A stretch of 64,000 nucleotides of DNA. Source: Halobacillus sp. Nhm2S1 (lineage in GTDB: Bacteria; Bacillota; Bacilli; Bacillales; Halobacillaceae). A program made the translations under genes and the position numbers. A model generated the notes under the pieces. That model was not told the origin of the DNA. It was given only the letters and a program-made list of their open reading frames with translations, and ran no database searches. Positions 9,026 to 18,946 of the stretch are shown here, in pieces. How positions within the stretch are numbered: the first letter of the stretch is position 1; the number at the start of each line of letters is the position of its first letter. The stretch covers positions 372,001-436,000 of the forward strand of contig NZ_JAIEZV010000001.1 of NCBI RefSeq assembly GCF_019599545.1, given 5' to 3'.

Positions 9026-9601
9026 TCATTCTTCGATAAGCAGACCGGCGATGTTTGCAGCAGTTTCTGGATCCATCTGACCGAGGATTTCTCCTCTTTC
9101 CTCACTAGCTACATCATTTAAAACCTGCACCGCTAAATTTTGTTTCATACTTTGAAGAATAGGAGCCGCTTTTTCTGGGTCCATTTCCTGAAAAGATTGA
9201 GCCATTTCTATCACTTTTGAATTTTCGTTGTTCTCATCTTCTGATCTAGCCGCTTCCAAATCAGCTTCCAACTGCACCACTTGTTGTTCTAGTTCGTTGA
9301 TCTGATTTTGCTTGCTGTCAGATTCTGATTGGAGTTCTTCCATTTCAGCTTCTTTGTTGGCAATTACCGCCTGTAATTGGTCCACCTCGCCGGTTTCTGA
9401 ATTACCATCATCAGATGTAGCAGCTTTGGATAGGCCTGGAATACGGCTTGTATATTTTTCAGCTTCTTCAAAAACATTGACCCCACTCAAGGTGAGAATA
9501 ATCAATGTAAGTGTAATAAGAAAAACCAGGGGAAAGAAAATGGCAGCAATCACTTTAGAGAAAGATTTCTTATTTTTTTGCGCAGGGTCACTCTTTGCCA
9601 T
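9026..9601 (-). CDS. ylxF: YlxF, MgtE-N/MotE-like flagellar operon protein
   Basis: A 191-aa membrane-anchored protein. A positively charged N-terminus is followed by a membrane helix (about residues 18-42), a coiled coil (about 75-118), and a C-terminal pair of MgtE-N-like repeats (MDPEKAAPILQSM and MDPETAANIAGLL). This architecture resembles MotE-type chaperones. Its exact role in Bacillus flagella is unsettled. It lies between fliJ and fliK. Confidence 0.87.
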   Translation of the reverse strand: MAKSDPAQKNKKSFSKVIAAIFFPLVFLITLTLIILTLSGVNVFEEAEKYTSRIPGLSKAATSDDGNSETGEVDQLQAVIANKEAEMEELQSESDSKQNQINELEQQVVQLEADLEAARSEDENNENSKVIEMAQSFQEMDPEKAAPILQSMKQNLAVQVLNDVASEERGEILGQMDPETAANIAGLLIEE

Positions 9602-9605
9602 TACA

Positions 9606-10055
9606 TCACCTATTCTGAAAATTTAAGTATTGCTGCATGGATAGTTCATCCATTTGTTTGTTCTCTTCACTTTTCATTAGATCCCACTGCTCATCCCGCT
9701 TATGCTCTACAATTTTTTCAAACTTTTTCACCTCTATGTGAGCTGCAGAAAGTTTGACTTGTTTTTGCTGCATATTCGTTCTTGCTTTCTGGACCGCGGG
9801 CTGAAGTTGATCGATCATATGCTGTAGACCTTGTATGTACCGTTGATGTCGCACGATATCTTCTGCTCTTACTGTATGGTTCTTCAAGTCTTCCTCAAAG
9901 CTTTTTTCCGCTAGTTCCTTCTTCTTTAGACATTCATAAAGTTTTTCTGCCTGGTTCTCAAAATTGTCGACAGCATCCTGATAGATTTTCTGAGTCTTTT
10001 GCTTCTCTCGATCTCTCAGGTCCCTGATTCTTTGGAACGTTTGGACATCAGCCAT
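9606..10055 (-). CDS. fliJ: Flagellar export protein FliJ
   Basis: A 149-aa, almost entirely helical coiled-coil protein rich in Lys, Glu and Gln. Length, composition and position immediately after fliI match FliJ, the gamma-subunit-like stalk of the FliI ATPase that couples it to FlhA. Sequence conservation in this family is weak, so operon position carries much of the call. Confidence 0.9.
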   Translation of the reverse strand: MADVQTFQRIRDLRDREKQKTQKIYQDAVDNFENQAEKLYECLKKKELAEKSFEEDLKNHTVRAEDIVRHQRYIQGLQHMIDQLQPAVQKARTNMQQKQVKLSAAHIEVKKFEKIVEHKRDEQWDLMKSEENKQMDELSMQQYLNFQNR

Positions 10056-10070
10056 ATCTTACGGGCCCTC

Positions 10071-11375
10071 CTATACGAACAGTTTTCTCAGGTCTTCGAC
10101 TGACCTTTCAAAACTTGCCGGTTCATGTATTCCTTGTCTTAAGAATCGAGTGATGGCAGGGTGATAGGTAATCGCTTGATCGATTTCCTTGCTCGACCCC
10201 TTTTTATAGGCTCCAATTTGTATCAGCTCACTATTTTCTTCATAAGTAGCCAACAGGCCCCGTAGCTTATCAGCGGATTCTTTATGTTCAGGGGAAGCAA
10301 TTTGCTTCATGACGCGGCTTATGGATTTTAGTATATTGATAGCTGGAAAATGGCTTTGTTCAGCTAGTTTACGATCAAGAACAAAGTGACCGTCGAGAAT
10401 CCCTCTTACGGTGTCAGATATGGGTTCATTCAAATCATCGCCATCAACTAAAACCGTATAAAAAGCTGTAATTGTACCATTCACGCTTGACCCAGTTCTT
10501 TCTAATAATTTCGGTAGTAGAGCAAAAACGGATGGAGTGTAACCTTTAGTCGTAGGAGGTTCGCCAGTAGCAAGACCGATTTCACGCTGAGCCATAGCGA
10601 AACGGGTGACAGAGTCCATCAACAAATTGACGTTATACCCTTGGTCGCGAAAATATTCACTGATGGCTGTTGCTGTATAAGCCCCTTTCACTCGCATAAG
10701 TGCAGGCTGATCAGAAGTAGCCACGATGAGAATGGAGTTTTTCAACCCTTCTTCTCCCAGGTCATTCTCAATGAACTCTCTCACTTCCCGCCCTCGTTCG
10801 CCAATCAAAGCAATCACATTCAAATCAGCCGAACTGTTTCTGGCAATCATCCCCATCAAGGTACTTTTACCAACCCCGCTCCCTGCGAAAATACCGACTC
10901 TCTGCCCTTTTCCGACAGTCAATAAAGTATCCACAGCTCTCACGCCGACTTGAATCGGTTCATGGATGGGTGGGCGCATGAGAGGGTTGGGAGGGTTTTG
11001 ATCCGTCGGATACCCTTTTAACCCTAGTGGCATTGCTGCTCCATCCAACGGTTGGCCTGCAGCATCCAAAATCTTCCCGATCAGCCCTACTCCCACTTTA
11101 ATTCGCATCGGTTCACCGGTGGCTTCAACAATGCTGCCAGGACGAACTTCTTTCACTTCACGAAAAGGCATTAAGAGGATGTTTTCATTATTGAATCCGA
11201 CCACCTCGGCTGGGATCTTTCCTGTTTGATGGGATGTATGGATATAACACAAATCACCGACAGAAGCTTCAGGTCCCTTGGATTCGATCATGAGTCCGAC
11301 AACTCTATGAATCTTCCCATACCTTTTCATAGATTCTGCATTAGCGATCGCATCAAAGTAACGCTGGTTATTCAT
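10071..11375 (-). CDS. fliI: Flagellum-specific ATP synthase FliI
   Basis: Cytoplasmic export ATPase of about 434 aa, homologous to F1-beta. The Walker A motif GSGVGKST lies at about residues 165-172, followed by the GERGREVREF motif and the Walker B region (VNLLMDSVTRFA). The ATG at 11375 has GAGGAG upstream and overlaps fliH by 8 nt; a longer in-frame start is not family-like. It energises substrate unfolding with FliH and FliJ. Confidence 0.96.
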   Translation of the reverse strand: MNNQRYFDAIANAESMKRYGKIHRVVGLMIESKGPEASVGDLCYIHTSHQTGKIPAEVVGFNNENILLMPFREVKEVRPGSIVEATGEPMRIKVGVGLIGKILDAAGQPLDGAAMPLGLKGYPTDQNPPNPLMRPPIHEPIQVGVRAVDTLLTVGKGQRVGIFAGSGVGKSTLMGMIARNSSADLNVIALIGERGREVREFIENDLGEEGLKNSILIVATSDQPALMRVKGAYTATAISEYFRDQGYNVNLLMDSVTRFAMAQREIGLATGEPPTTKGYTPSVFALLPKLLERTGSSVNGTITAFYTVLVDGDDLNEPISDTVRGILDGHFVLDRKLAEQSHFPAINILKSISRVMKQIASPEHKESADKLRGLLATYEENSELIQIGAYKKGSSKEIDQAITYHPAITRFLRQGIHEPASFERSVEDLRKLFV

Positions 11376-12129
11376 TTCCCATCTCCTCATTCGCCACAGA
11401 GAGCAGTTGGTGCCTGAGTTCTGATAGTTGAGTATCTATACTTCCATCAAGCCTTCCAAACTGCGATTCTACAATACAGGCGTTAGGCGTTAACTCTTCT
11501 TCTGCGTAAATGCTTAAATAGGAAGATGGAGTAATCAACCGTTCTAGCTCGTCGGACTGTTTGTAGACAAATTCATATTTTTCTGGGTGGACATACAAAG
11601 CGACCTCTGGCTGGCCTTTAACCTCTTCGATTACTCTTTTAACTACTGGCGAAAACAAAGTGGGGTCTTCTTCAAGTTTTGCGTTGAGAATTTTCTCGGA
11701 GGTTTTCATGGCTACTTCTATGATGGTTCTTTCACTATTTGTCACCATACGATCATGGGCAGCTTTGGCTTGCTGAATAATTTTATTTGCCTGGGATAAT
11801 CTGTCTTCTAAGGCTTCATGCCCTTCTTTATGACCTTTCCTGAACCCCTGGTCCACCCCTTTTTGATAGGCTTCATTTTCGATCACTTTTCTCTCTTCTT
11901 CCCAGGTTTCTTTCATAGATTGTATTTCTTCTTCTGTTGATCGTATCAACTGCTCTCTTTGAATCCTTGCTACTTCTAACTCTTTTTGAGCTTGTGCTAA
12001 CTCTTGGTTGATTTGATGACTTTTTTGCTCCTGTTCATTTTCCTGAACGTGCGTTTCTCGAATATGAACGGGCCTTAAACCAATGATTCTGCCACTTGAT
12101 GAAGGGCCGTGCTTAGACAATGATGTCAT
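11368..12129 (-). CDS. fliH: Flagellar assembly protein FliH
   Basis: Regulator of FliI and stator-like linker to the C-ring, about 253 aa. Residues 35-120 are a charged coiled coil; the C-terminal part resembles the V/F-type ATPase E/b-delta subunit (SERTIIEVAMKTSEKILNAKL and a final LRHQLLS). The ATG at 12129 with AGGTGG upstream is preferred; a GTG at 12138 is possible. It overlaps fliG by 17 nt. Confidence 0.92.
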   Translation of the reverse strand: MTSLSKHGPSSSGRIIGLRPVHIRETHVQENEQEQKSHQINQELAQAQKELEVARIQREQLIRSTEEEIQSMKETWEEERKVIENEAYQKGVDQGFRKGHKEGHEALEDRLSQANKIIQQAKAAHDRMVTNSERTIIEVAMKTSEKILNAKLEEDPTLFSPVVKRVIEEVKGQPEVALYVHPEKYEFVYKQSDELERLITPSSYLSIYAEEELTPNACIVESQFGRLDGSIDTQLSELRHQLLSVANEEMGNE

Positions 12130-13126
12130 CTCCTCCACCTCTTGCTATGACGATTTCACCAACATCCTCTAAACGGCGAATGGTCGTAACCACTCTCGTT
12201 TGAGCCTCTTCCACATCCCGAAGTCTGACGGGCCCCATAAACTCCATTTCTTCTTTGAAAGTGGCGGCCATTCGTTCAGACATATTACTGAATACGATGT
12301 CTTTGACTTCTTCGCTGGACACTTTAAGCGACAAACGCAGATCATCATTTTCAACATCACGGATGATTCTTTGAATCGCACGATTATCAAGAGCAACGAT
12401 ATCTTCAAAGACGAACATGCGTTTCTTAATTTCTTCCGCCAACTCTGGATCCTGTATTTCTAGAGAGTCAAGGATCGTTCTTTCTGTGCTGCGATCAACA
12501 CCATTCAACACTTCCACAACGGCTTGGATTCCACCGGTTTCTGTATAATCCTGGGTCACCGTCGCCGATAACTTTTTCTCAAGGATTTGTTCCACCTGAC
12601 TGATAATTTCAGGGGATGTTGACTCCATTGTGGCAATCCTCCGTGCAACGTCCGCCTGAAGTTCTTGTGGAAGTTCTGACAGAATCTGTCCGGACTGCTC
12701 CGGGTCTAGGTAGGACAGTACGAGCGCAATCGTTTGGGGGTGCTCGTTTTGGATAAAGTTGAGAATCTGATGCGCATCTGCTTTTCTTGCAAAATCAAAT
12801 GGCTTCACCTGCAAAGATGAAGTGAGGCGTCCGATGATATTAGAAGCTTCATCAGAACCTAGCGCTTTTTCTAGAATTGTCTTTGCATAGCCGATTCCAC
12901 CCTGTGATATATAATCCTGGGCTAATGCTATTTGATGGAACTGCTCTAGGATTTCTTCCTTTTCTTTCTTATCTACTTTTTGTACCGAAGAGATCTCCAA
13001 CGTCAATTGTTCAATCTCTTCCTCATCTAAATGTTTGTACACTTGGGCTGCAACATCTGGCCCAAGGGAGATTAACAGGACAGCCGCTTTCTGTTTGCCT
13101 GTCAATTCCGACTTTCTCAAGGCCAT
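12113..13126 (-). CDS. fliG: Flagellar motor switch protein FliG
   Basis: Rotor protein of 337 aa that joins the FliF MS ring to the FliM/FliY C-ring and receives torque from MotA. It has the N-terminal KAAVLLISLGPDVAAQVYKHL region, the EHPQTIALVLSYL motif in the middle domain and the charged C-terminal torque helix region (MFVFEDIVALDNRAIQ, LRDVEEAQ). Length and order (fliF-fliG-fliH) are standard. Confidence 0.97.
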   Translation of the reverse strand: MALRKSELTGKQKAAVLLISLGPDVAAQVYKHLDEEEIEQLTLEISSVQKVDKKEKEEILEQFHQIALAQDYISQGGIGYAKTILEKALGSDEASNIIGRLTSSLQVKPFDFARKADAHQILNFIQNEHPQTIALVLSYLDPEQSGQILSELPQELQADVARRIATMESTSPEIISQVEQILEKKLSATVTQDYTETGGIQAVVEVLNGVDRSTERTILDSLEIQDPELAEEIKKRMFVFEDIVALDNRAIQRIIRDVENDDLRLSLKVSSEEVKDIVFSNMSERMAATFKEEMEFMGPVRLRDVEEAQTRVVTTIRRLEDVGEIVIARGGGDDIIV

Positions 13127-13138
13127 ATAAAGACCTCC

Positions 13139-14749
13139 TTAATCTTCCGCAATCCATGATCGCAATAATTTCGCAAAATCTTCTGGTTTTTCTTTGGCCA
13201 TCTTTTCCAACTGCTTACGTTTATGCGTCCCTTCATCGTCACGCTCTTCAATGGATGGTACCTCCTGAGGCTGGGCTTGTTGAACCTCTTCTTCAAACAC
13301 CATGTACGCTTCTTCAGCCTCTTCTTTAGTCCTTTTCCTACGTGCAAGGACGATGAGAAGTACGATGATTGTGAAAAGGAGTACACCTCCTATAACATAA
13401 GCCCAAAAAGGTACACCCTCGACGCCTGATTCAGGAAACTCAGGGCCTCCGTTAAACTCCTGGAATACGATCGAAACTTTCTCTTGTGTATCCACTTCTC
13501 CGTATTCGCCATTAATCGATGTTGTAATCATCGAATCGACAATGGACTGTACGCTTTCTTCAACGGTTTGTTGTTCAGCGGCAGTAAGGTATTCGATTTC
13601 CCCCTCAGGACTAACACTTTTGGTATTATCAATGGCTACTTGAATCCCCAGGTCCCTTACCTTGTACGGGCTCTCCTCAATATTTTTCTTGATTCTGTTA
13701 AACTCGTTATTAATGGTTTCGCGATTCATTTCGTAATCGCCACCTGAGCCTTCTGCTCCAGCAGGGTATTCAGGTATGTCCCCTTCTTCCGTACCTACAG
13801 GGCCCCCCTCAGGCAGACCGCCTTCGTACGTTTCTTCAATTCTTTCTACACTGACAGGCAGCCCTTCCATCGTTTCTGGGTCTACAGGCTCCACCAGTTC
13901 TTCTACACGATTTTCTTTAGTGAAATCGATATCTGCCGTTACGGTAGCAATCACTTTCTGCTGACCAATCATCATACCAAGCATGCGTTGCAGTCGTTGT
14001 TTAATGTCTCTTTCAATTTCTTTCTTTACATTCTGCTGATAGGTATAAGCATTTTCAGACCCACCCATCTGTGAATCATTTATGTCAAAATAGTTAAAAT
14101 TTTGATCCATGATGACGATATTATCTTTAGGAAGGTTTGGTACGGATTTTGAAGCTAAATTATAAAGAGCTTCAATTTGTCCATTTTCGATCTGATACCC
14201 AGGCTGTACATTGAGTACAATCGAGGCAGAGGCCGGTTGGGCAGATTCAGAAACAAAAACCTGCTCTTCCGGCATATTGATCATAACTTGAGCATCTTGG
14301 ATGCCTGTGATCCCCTTCATCAAATTTGCAAGTTCGGTTTGCATCGCATCCAGTTTGATGACATCAAACTCATTATCCGTCATTCCCCATGAAGTATTTC
14401 CACTGAAGAAACCATAATCGATCGTTCCACTATTGGGCAGGCCGGCGGCTGCAAGGTCCACCAGCAAACCTTCTGCCTGAGTGTCTGGAACCAGGATGGT
14501 AGCTCCACCTTGGTCAAGTTCATATGTAATTCCTCTTGTTTCAAGTTCTGTCTTAATTTGACCAATCTCCTGTAAAGTTAGATCTCTGTATAGCGGAACC
14601 ATTTTGGTCTGAGAGGCTAAAACACTCGTTAGGAGAAGGATACAGATGATGGCAGCCATCCCGCCGATGGTCCACCCTTTTTGTGATTTTTTCCGCTCTT
14701 TCCAAAAGGTTGCCAGTCTATCCTGATATTTTTTTATTTTTTCTTTCAT
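13139..14749 (-). CDS. fliF: Flagellar MS-ring protein FliF
   Basis: MS-ring subunit of 536 aa, the same length as B. subtilis FliF. Membrane helices lie near both ends (about residues 29-48 and 438-460). Ring-building motifs lie between them (MVPLYRDLTLQEIGQIK, EQVFVSESAQPASASI). The C-terminal cytoplasmic tail (KEKPEDFAKLLRSWI) is the FliG-binding region. The ATG at 14749 has GGGGGC 7 nt upstream; the seven-codon extension is discounted. Confidence 0.96.
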   Translation of the reverse strand: MKEKIKKYQDRLATFWKERKKSQKGWTIGGMAAIICILLLTSVLASQTKMVPLYRDLTLQEIGQIKTELETRGITYELDQGGATILVPDTQAEGLLVDLAAAGLPNSGTIDYGFFSGNTSWGMTDNEFDVIKLDAMQTELANLMKGITGIQDAQVMINMPEEQVFVSESAQPASASIVLNVQPGYQIENGQIEALYNLASKSVPNLPKDNIVIMDQNFNYFDINDSQMGGSENAYTYQQNVKKEIERDIKQRLQRMLGMMIGQQKVIATVTADIDFTKENRVEELVEPVDPETMEGLPVSVERIEETYEGGLPEGGPVGTEEGDIPEYPAGAEGSGGDYEMNRETINNEFNRIKKNIEESPYKVRDLGIQVAIDNTKSVSPEGEIEYLTAAEQQTVEESVQSIVDSMITTSINGEYGEVDTQEKVSIVFQEFNGGPEFPESGVEGVPFWAYVIGGVLLFTIIVLLIVLARRKRTKEEAEEAYMVFEEEVQQAQPQEVPSIEERDDEGTHKRKQLEKMAKEKPEDFAKLLRSWIAED

Positions 14750-14811
14750 AGTTGCCCCCATAAAAAGCACGACCTAAGCGAATGGTTTAGTGCGAATTAA
14801 ATATAGTAGCG

Positions 14812-15117
14812 TCACACTTGCATACGCATGACTTCTTTATATGCTTCTACGACTTTGCTCTGCATTTCCACAGCTGTTTTCATAGTGATGCTTGCCTTTT
14901 GTGAAGTAATCATCACATCATGCAAATCATTGATGTCTCCTTGAGCGAGAGCTTTTGTCTTACGATCAGACAGGATTTGAGCTTCGTTCACTCCAGCGAT
15001 TGCATCTTTCAACTGATTGGCAAATGTAGCATGAGCTTCACCAGGAGAAACAACTTTCTTCCATTGTGTTTGAGAAGGTTGGCTTAAGGGGATGGTGTTA
15101 ACTAGATGGTTTGACAT
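14812..15117 (-). CDS. fliE: Flagellar hook-basal body complex protein FliE
   Basis: Adapter of 101 aa between the MS ring and the rod. The C-terminal family block is visible (DINDLHDVMITSQKASITMK, then AVEMQSKVVEAYKEVMRMQV). It is probably the first rod-type export substrate. It lies between flgC and fliF as in all Bacillus fla operons. Confidence 0.95.
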   Translation of the reverse strand: MSNHLVNTIPLSQPSQTQWKKVVSPGEAHATFANQLKDAIAGVNEAQILSDRKTKALAQGDINDLHDVMITSQKASITMKTAVEMQSKVVEAYKEVMRMQV

Positions 15118-15134
15118 TATAAATTCTCCTTACC

Positions 15135-15587
15135 TTATCTCCCGATTTCCAAAGCTTTCATTAACATACTTTTCGATGCATTAACGGCTGTAACATTCGC
15201 CTCATAAGAACGCGTGGCGCTCATCATATCGACCATTTCCTTTAGGGGATCGACATTAGGCAGTTCTACATAACCATCTTCGTTGGCATCTGGATGATTC
15301 GGGTTATATACGAGTTTAAAAGGCTCATCATCTTCAATAATTGCTGTTGCTTTTACACCACTTCCCTGTGATGAATCAGTGGCTGCTTTATGTAAAAAAC
15401 TTTTGAAGTTGTTTTCAGACGGTTCAAAAACCACCATCTTTCGGCGATAAGGTTCCCATTCCCCATTCTCATTAAGAGTGGCTCGTGTAGTATTCGCATT
15501 CGCCATATTCGAAGAAGCGACATCCATCCGTAATCTTTGAGCTGTAAGAGCACTAGCGCTGTTATTCATAGCATGAAAGATACTCAT
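15135..15587 (-). CDS. flgC: Flagellar proximal rod protein FlgC
   Basis: Rod protein of 150 aa with the N-terminal SSNMANANTT block (the family ANVNT-like motif) and the C-terminal coiled region (VDMMSATRSYEANVTAVNASKSM). It follows flgB by 3 nt. With FlgB it builds the proximal rod through the cell envelope. Confidence 0.96.
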   Translation of the reverse strand: MSIFHAMNNSASALTAQRLRMDVASSNMANANTTRATLNENGEWEPYRRKMVVFEPSENNFKSFLHKAATDSSQGSGVKATAIIEDDEPFKLVYNPNHPDANEDGYVELPNVDPLKEMVDMMSATRSYEANVTAVNASKSMLMKALEIGR

Positions 15588-15590
15588 CTT

Positions 15591-15983
15591 TTAGTTCCCC
15601 CCTCTGATGACAGATTCCAGGCTGCGGAACTTCCCACTCATACGATCAACCAAGGCTTGATATTGAATTTGATTTTGTGCCAGTTCATTCATTTCTTTAT
15701 CAATGTCCACGTTATTCCCATTATGATTGTATACCGTATTCGTCTTTGTAAAGGTCCGATACGGTTCACGAGAGTCATTCGTAAAGGGTAAATGGCGCTC
15801 ATTCGTCTTTTTAGCCTGTAGAAATGAATGTTCTTGACTCAAGATATCCTTAAAAGCCACATCTTTCGCTTTGTATCCCGGTGTGTCCACATTGGCAATA
15901 TTATTAGAGATTGCTCTGTTTTTAGCCGAAGAATAATCCAAAGCATTTTCTAAGCTTGTAAAAGTGCTGCTGAAAAGAGTCAT
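15591..15983 (-). CDS. flgB: Flagellar proximal rod protein FlgB
   Basis: First gene of the fla/che operon, 130 aa. The rod signature ISNNIANVDTPGYKAKDV is complete, and the C-terminal helix ALVDRMSGKFRSLESVIRGG ends the protein. I use the ATG at 15983, which has a strong AGGTGGAGGA ribosome site; the frame extends seven codons upstream. Transcription may also arrive by read-through from codY, but a strong terminator lies in between. Confidence 0.95.
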   Translation of the reverse strand: MTLFSSTFTSLENALDYSSAKNRAISNNIANVDTPGYKAKDVAFKDILSQEHSFLQAKKTNERHLPFTNDSREPYRTFTKTNTVYNHNGNNVDIDKEMNELAQNQIQYQALVDRMSGKFRSLESVIRGGN

Positions 15984-16018
15984 TCCTCCACCTCTATTCG
16001 ACATTTTTCTATACTCAC

Positions 16019-16054
16019 AGACACAATTGTAAAAAAATTCTCGTACTTGTGTCT
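16019..16054 (-). promoter_or_regulatory. Inverted repeat in the flgB leader
   Basis: AGACACAA (16019-16026) and TTGTGTCT (16047-16054) form a perfect 8-bp inverted repeat with a 20-nt AT-rich spacer, about 36-71 nt upstream of the flgB start. It could be an operator for the fla/che promoter region or a leader stem-loop. I could not assign a convincing SigA promoter, and I see no SigD-type GCCGATAT box. The rest of 16055-16344 is AT-rich and non-coding. Confidence 0.4.
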
Positions 16055-16344
16055 ATACAAAAAACCACTTTTTTACGAGAGTATTACAAACACCCCAAAT
16101 GAATCAGGGACAAATTCCTCACTTTTTTACTTTTGTTTCCATGTGTCGAAATCTTTCCCATAATGAACATTATTACATAACTTTTTGTCGAATAGTGAAT
16201 TTATCATGGATATTTTTAAAACACGACATAAGATAGTGAAAATAGGTTAAATCTGTTAAAAAAAGCACGACGTAAAATACGTGTATGGGTTTATCAATAG
16301 CGTGACGGGTTTCGGTACATGGTTGAGCGTCAAGAGCTGTGGAT

Positions 16345-16530
16345 AGGGAAAACTCCTAACTCAAATATGGTGAAGCGTCGGTCAGCGGCGTATGCCATCG
16401 ACTAGCTGGTGAATGTAAAATAAAACGAAGTGCGGAGCGATTTGATGTTGCCCTATCGTATAGAAGATAGAGAAGTCTCACTAGCCGCTGGGCGTAAGAG
16501 TCTGATTTGGCAGAAGTGAACCCGCTCCTT
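16345..16530 (+). repeat. Intergenic repeat copy A (degenerate inner module)
   Basis: A 186-bp stretch related to the inner module of copy B (26753-26917). Shared landmarks in the same order are ACTCCTAA, a TCAGCGG-type left arm, GATGTTG..TATCGTA, AAGTCTCA and AGCCGCT(A/G)GGCG. The left (CGGTCAGCGGCG) and right (TAGCCGCTGGGCG) arms are partly inverted. No terminal repeat of the outer element is clear here, so this copy looks decayed. It lies between codY and flgB; no coding ORF is evident. Confidence 0.55.
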
Positions 16531-16688
16531 TAGAAATAGTCGAGTCTCCCCTAAAGTTCCCTTCATTAGAAACCTCGATACGGAGTCTCCTAAGATTGTT
16601 AAGCTACTCCTCTAAGGAACCATTCATTGACAAGGTGATCGAAACTAAAAGGATACAAATACTCATGAACTACAATACATTCATACAT

Positions 16689-16728
16689 AAAAAAACCGCT
16701 ACTCTTTTTAAAGAGTAGCGGTTTTTTA
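16689..16728 (-). terminator. Intrinsic terminator of codY
   Basis: ACCGCTACTCTTT/AAAGAGTAGCGGT stem with a tiny loop, followed on the minus strand by a run of T. It lies 3-43 nt past the codY stop codon and separates the xerC-hslVU-codY transcript from flgB. It is near-symmetric and could also work on the plus strand. Confidence 0.92.
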
Positions 16729-16731
16729 TTA

Positions 16732-17511
16732 TTAATTCGTACGAAGCTTTTGAAGCTCTAATAGGAAATTGTTATTCAGTACTTTAATATACGTTCCCTT
16801 CATTCCTAGTGAACGGGACTCAATAACACCAGCACTTTCAAGCTTTCTCAATGCGTTAACAATTACTGATCTCGTGATTCCTACACGGTCGGCAATTTTA
16901 CTTGCTACAAGCAGCCCTTCATTTCCTTCTAGTTCCTCGAAAATGTGCTCGATGGCTTCAAGTTCACTATAGGATAGAGAGCTGATCGCCATTTGTACGA
17001 CGGCTTTGCTACGGGCTTCCTGTTCGATTTCTTCTGTTTTTTCATGAAGAATTTCCATACCAACGACAGTAGCACCGTATTCAGCAAGAAGTAAGTCATC
17101 TTCATTAAAATTGCTGTTCAGTCGGCTTAGAATAAGCGTACCTAGACGCTGACCACCACCAATGATTGGAACAATAGTCGTCAGACCATTTTCAAACAAC
17201 TCACGGTTTTCAACTGGGAATGCCGTGTATTCACTATTGATATCGATATCCGGTGTAGTTTCTTCAATGTTGAAAAGGTTTTGAGTGTACTCTTCTGGGA
17301 ATTGACGCTCAGAGAGCATAGCCTTCATTCGCTCATTCTCAATTTCTTGATTGATAGCAAAGCCTAAAAGCTTTCCTCGACGGCTTAAGACAAACGTATT
17401 CGCCTCAATTACATCTCTCATCGTTGCGGACATGTCGTTGAAGTCCACCGATTTTCCGGTTGTCTTTTGCAGCATTGCATTGATTTTACGTGCACGATCT
17501 AGTAGTTTCAT
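16732..17511 (-). CDS. codY: Global nutrient-responsive repressor CodY
   Basis: GTP- and branched-chain-amino-acid-responsive transcription factor of 259 aa, exactly the B. subtilis length. An N-terminal GAF domain (to about residue 155) with the [18 protein letters not shown]-like region is followed by a C-terminal winged helix ([21 protein letters not shown], about 203-224). The start at MKLLDR has AAGGAGG 8 nt upstream; ATGs two and eight codons further upstream are less likely. Last gene of the xerC-hslV-hslU-codY operon. Confidence 0.97.
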   Translation of the reverse strand: MKLLDRARKINAMLQKTTGKSVDFNDMSATMRDVIEANTFVLSRRGKLLGFAINQEIENERMKAMLSERQFPEEYTQNLFNIEETTPDIDINSEYTAFPVENRELFENGLTTIVPIIGGGQRLGTLILSRLNSNFNEDDLLLAEYGATVVGMEILHEKTEEIEQEARSKAVVQMAISSLSYSELEAIEHIFEELEGNEGLLVASKIADRVGITRSVIVNALRKLESAGVIESRSLGMKGTYIKVLNNNFLLELQKLRTN

Positions 17512-17536
17512 GTTCATTTCCTCCTTGTTGTTCACC

Positions 17537-18934
17537 CTATAAAATAAATCGACTCAAATCTTTGTTTTTTACGATCGATGATAGTTTGCTGTCTACATAC
17601 TGTGGTGTGATCTCAATAGTTTCCATCGTTACGTCAGGAGCTTCAAATGATAAATCCTCAAGCAGTTTTTCTAAAATCGTATGCAGCCTCCGCGCCCCGA
17701 TGTTATCTGTTTCCTGATTTACTTCATGAGCGATTTCTGCGAGTCTAGTAATAGCATCGTCAGAAAATTCAACCTTTATACCTTCTATTTCAAGTAAAGC
17801 CTTATATTGTTTCAAAAGTGCATTTGAAGGCTCTGTTAGGATACTTTTGAAGTCTGAAACACTGAGTTTATTTAACTCTACGCGGATTGGAAACCTTCCT
17901 TGCAGTTCTGGAATTAAATCCGATGGCTTAGCCATATGAAACGCACCGGCTGCAACGAAGAGAATATGGTCAGTTGCTACGGGTCCGTATTTTGTCACAA
18001 CCGTTGAGCCTTCAACAATCGGAAGAATGTCTCTCTGTACACCTTCACGGGATACATTCGCCTGATTGTCACCCTTTGCTGCCACTTTATCGATCTCATC
18101 AATAAAGATCATTCCTGCCTGTTCTACTTTAGCAACAGCATCCTGGCCGACTTCGTCCATATCCACCAACTTGCCCGCTTCTTCCTGTGTTAGTACTTTT
18201 CGCGCTTCTGACACCGGGAGTTTGCGTTTCTTTTTCTTCTTCGGCATGAATTGACTAAATGCGTCCTGCATGTTCATACCCATCTGTTCCATACCGGAGC
18301 CCTGCATCATGTCAAACATGGAAGACTGAGACTCTTCCACCTCTATGGTTACCATCCGGTCTTCCAACTCACCGAGATCCAATTGATGGCGGATGCGGCT
18401 TCTTTTTGTCTCTATTTCTGCTTCTTCACTCTTCTCATCAGGATCCACTTCCTGCTGGTTGCCTTGATTAAAGATCATCTCAAATGGATTTTTGAAGTTA
18501 TTGGACTGCTTTTTCTTAGAAGGAACGAGCAGCTTCACAAGACGCTTGTTTGCTTGTTCTTCCGCCCTGTCTTTCACAGCCTCCATCTTCTCTTCCTTCA
18601 CCATACGTACGGCCATTTCCACTAAGTCTCGCACCATGGATTCAACATCTCGACCAACGTAACCAACTTCTGTGAATTTCGTGGCTTCCACTTTAACAAA
18701 AGGGGCTCCCACTAATTTCGCTAAGCGACGGGCAATCTCTGTCTTCCCTACCCCTGTAGGTCCCATCATCAAAATGTTCTTCGGTACAATTTCATCCTTC
18801 AAATCATCTGTCAGCTGCATACGACGATATCTGTTCCGAAGAGCAATAGCTACAGATCGCTTAGCGCTCTCCTGTCCAATGATATATTGATCTAGTTTTT
18901 CTACAATTTGTCTAGGAGTTAAGTTTAATGACAT
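17537..18934 (-). CDS. hslU: HslU (ClpY) ATP-dependent protease ATPase subunit
   Basis: AAA+ unfoldase of 465 aa that feeds substrates to HslV. Walker A is GPTGVGKT at about 58-65, and Walker B lies in [12 protein letters not shown] charged intermediate (I) domain spans roughly residues 110-245, and the C-terminal [14 protein letters not shown] tail is the HslV-activating end. It follows hslV by 12 nt. Confidence 0.96.
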   Translation of the reverse strand: MSLNLTPRQIVEKLDQYIIGQESAKRSVAIALRNRYRRMQLTDDLKDEIVPKNILMMGPTGVGKTEIARRLAKLVGAPFVKVEATKFTEVGYVGRDVESMVRDLVEMAVRMVKEEKMEAVKDRAEEQANKRLVKLLVPSKKKQSNNFKNPFEMIFNQGNQQEVDPDEKSEEAEIETKRSRIRHQLDLGELEDRMVTIEVEESQSSMFDMMQGSGMEQMGMNMQDAFSQFMPKKKKKRKLPVSEARKVLTQEEAGKLVDMDEVGQDAVAKVEQAGMIFIDEIDKVAAKGDNQANVSREGVQRDILPIVEGSTVVTKYGPVATDHILFVAAGAFHMAKPSDLIPELQGRFPIRVELNKLSVSDFKSILTEPSNALLKQYKALLEIEGIKVEFSDDAITRLAEIAHEVNQETDNIGARRLHTILEKLLEDLSFEAPDVTMETIEITPQYVDSKLSSIVKNKDLSRFIL

Positions 18935-18946
18935 TTATGGTCCCCC

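Noticed and set aside
16005-16260. SigD-type promoter for flgB
   Set aside because: No TAAA-N15-GCCGATAT-like sequence is visible on the minus strand upstream of flgB.
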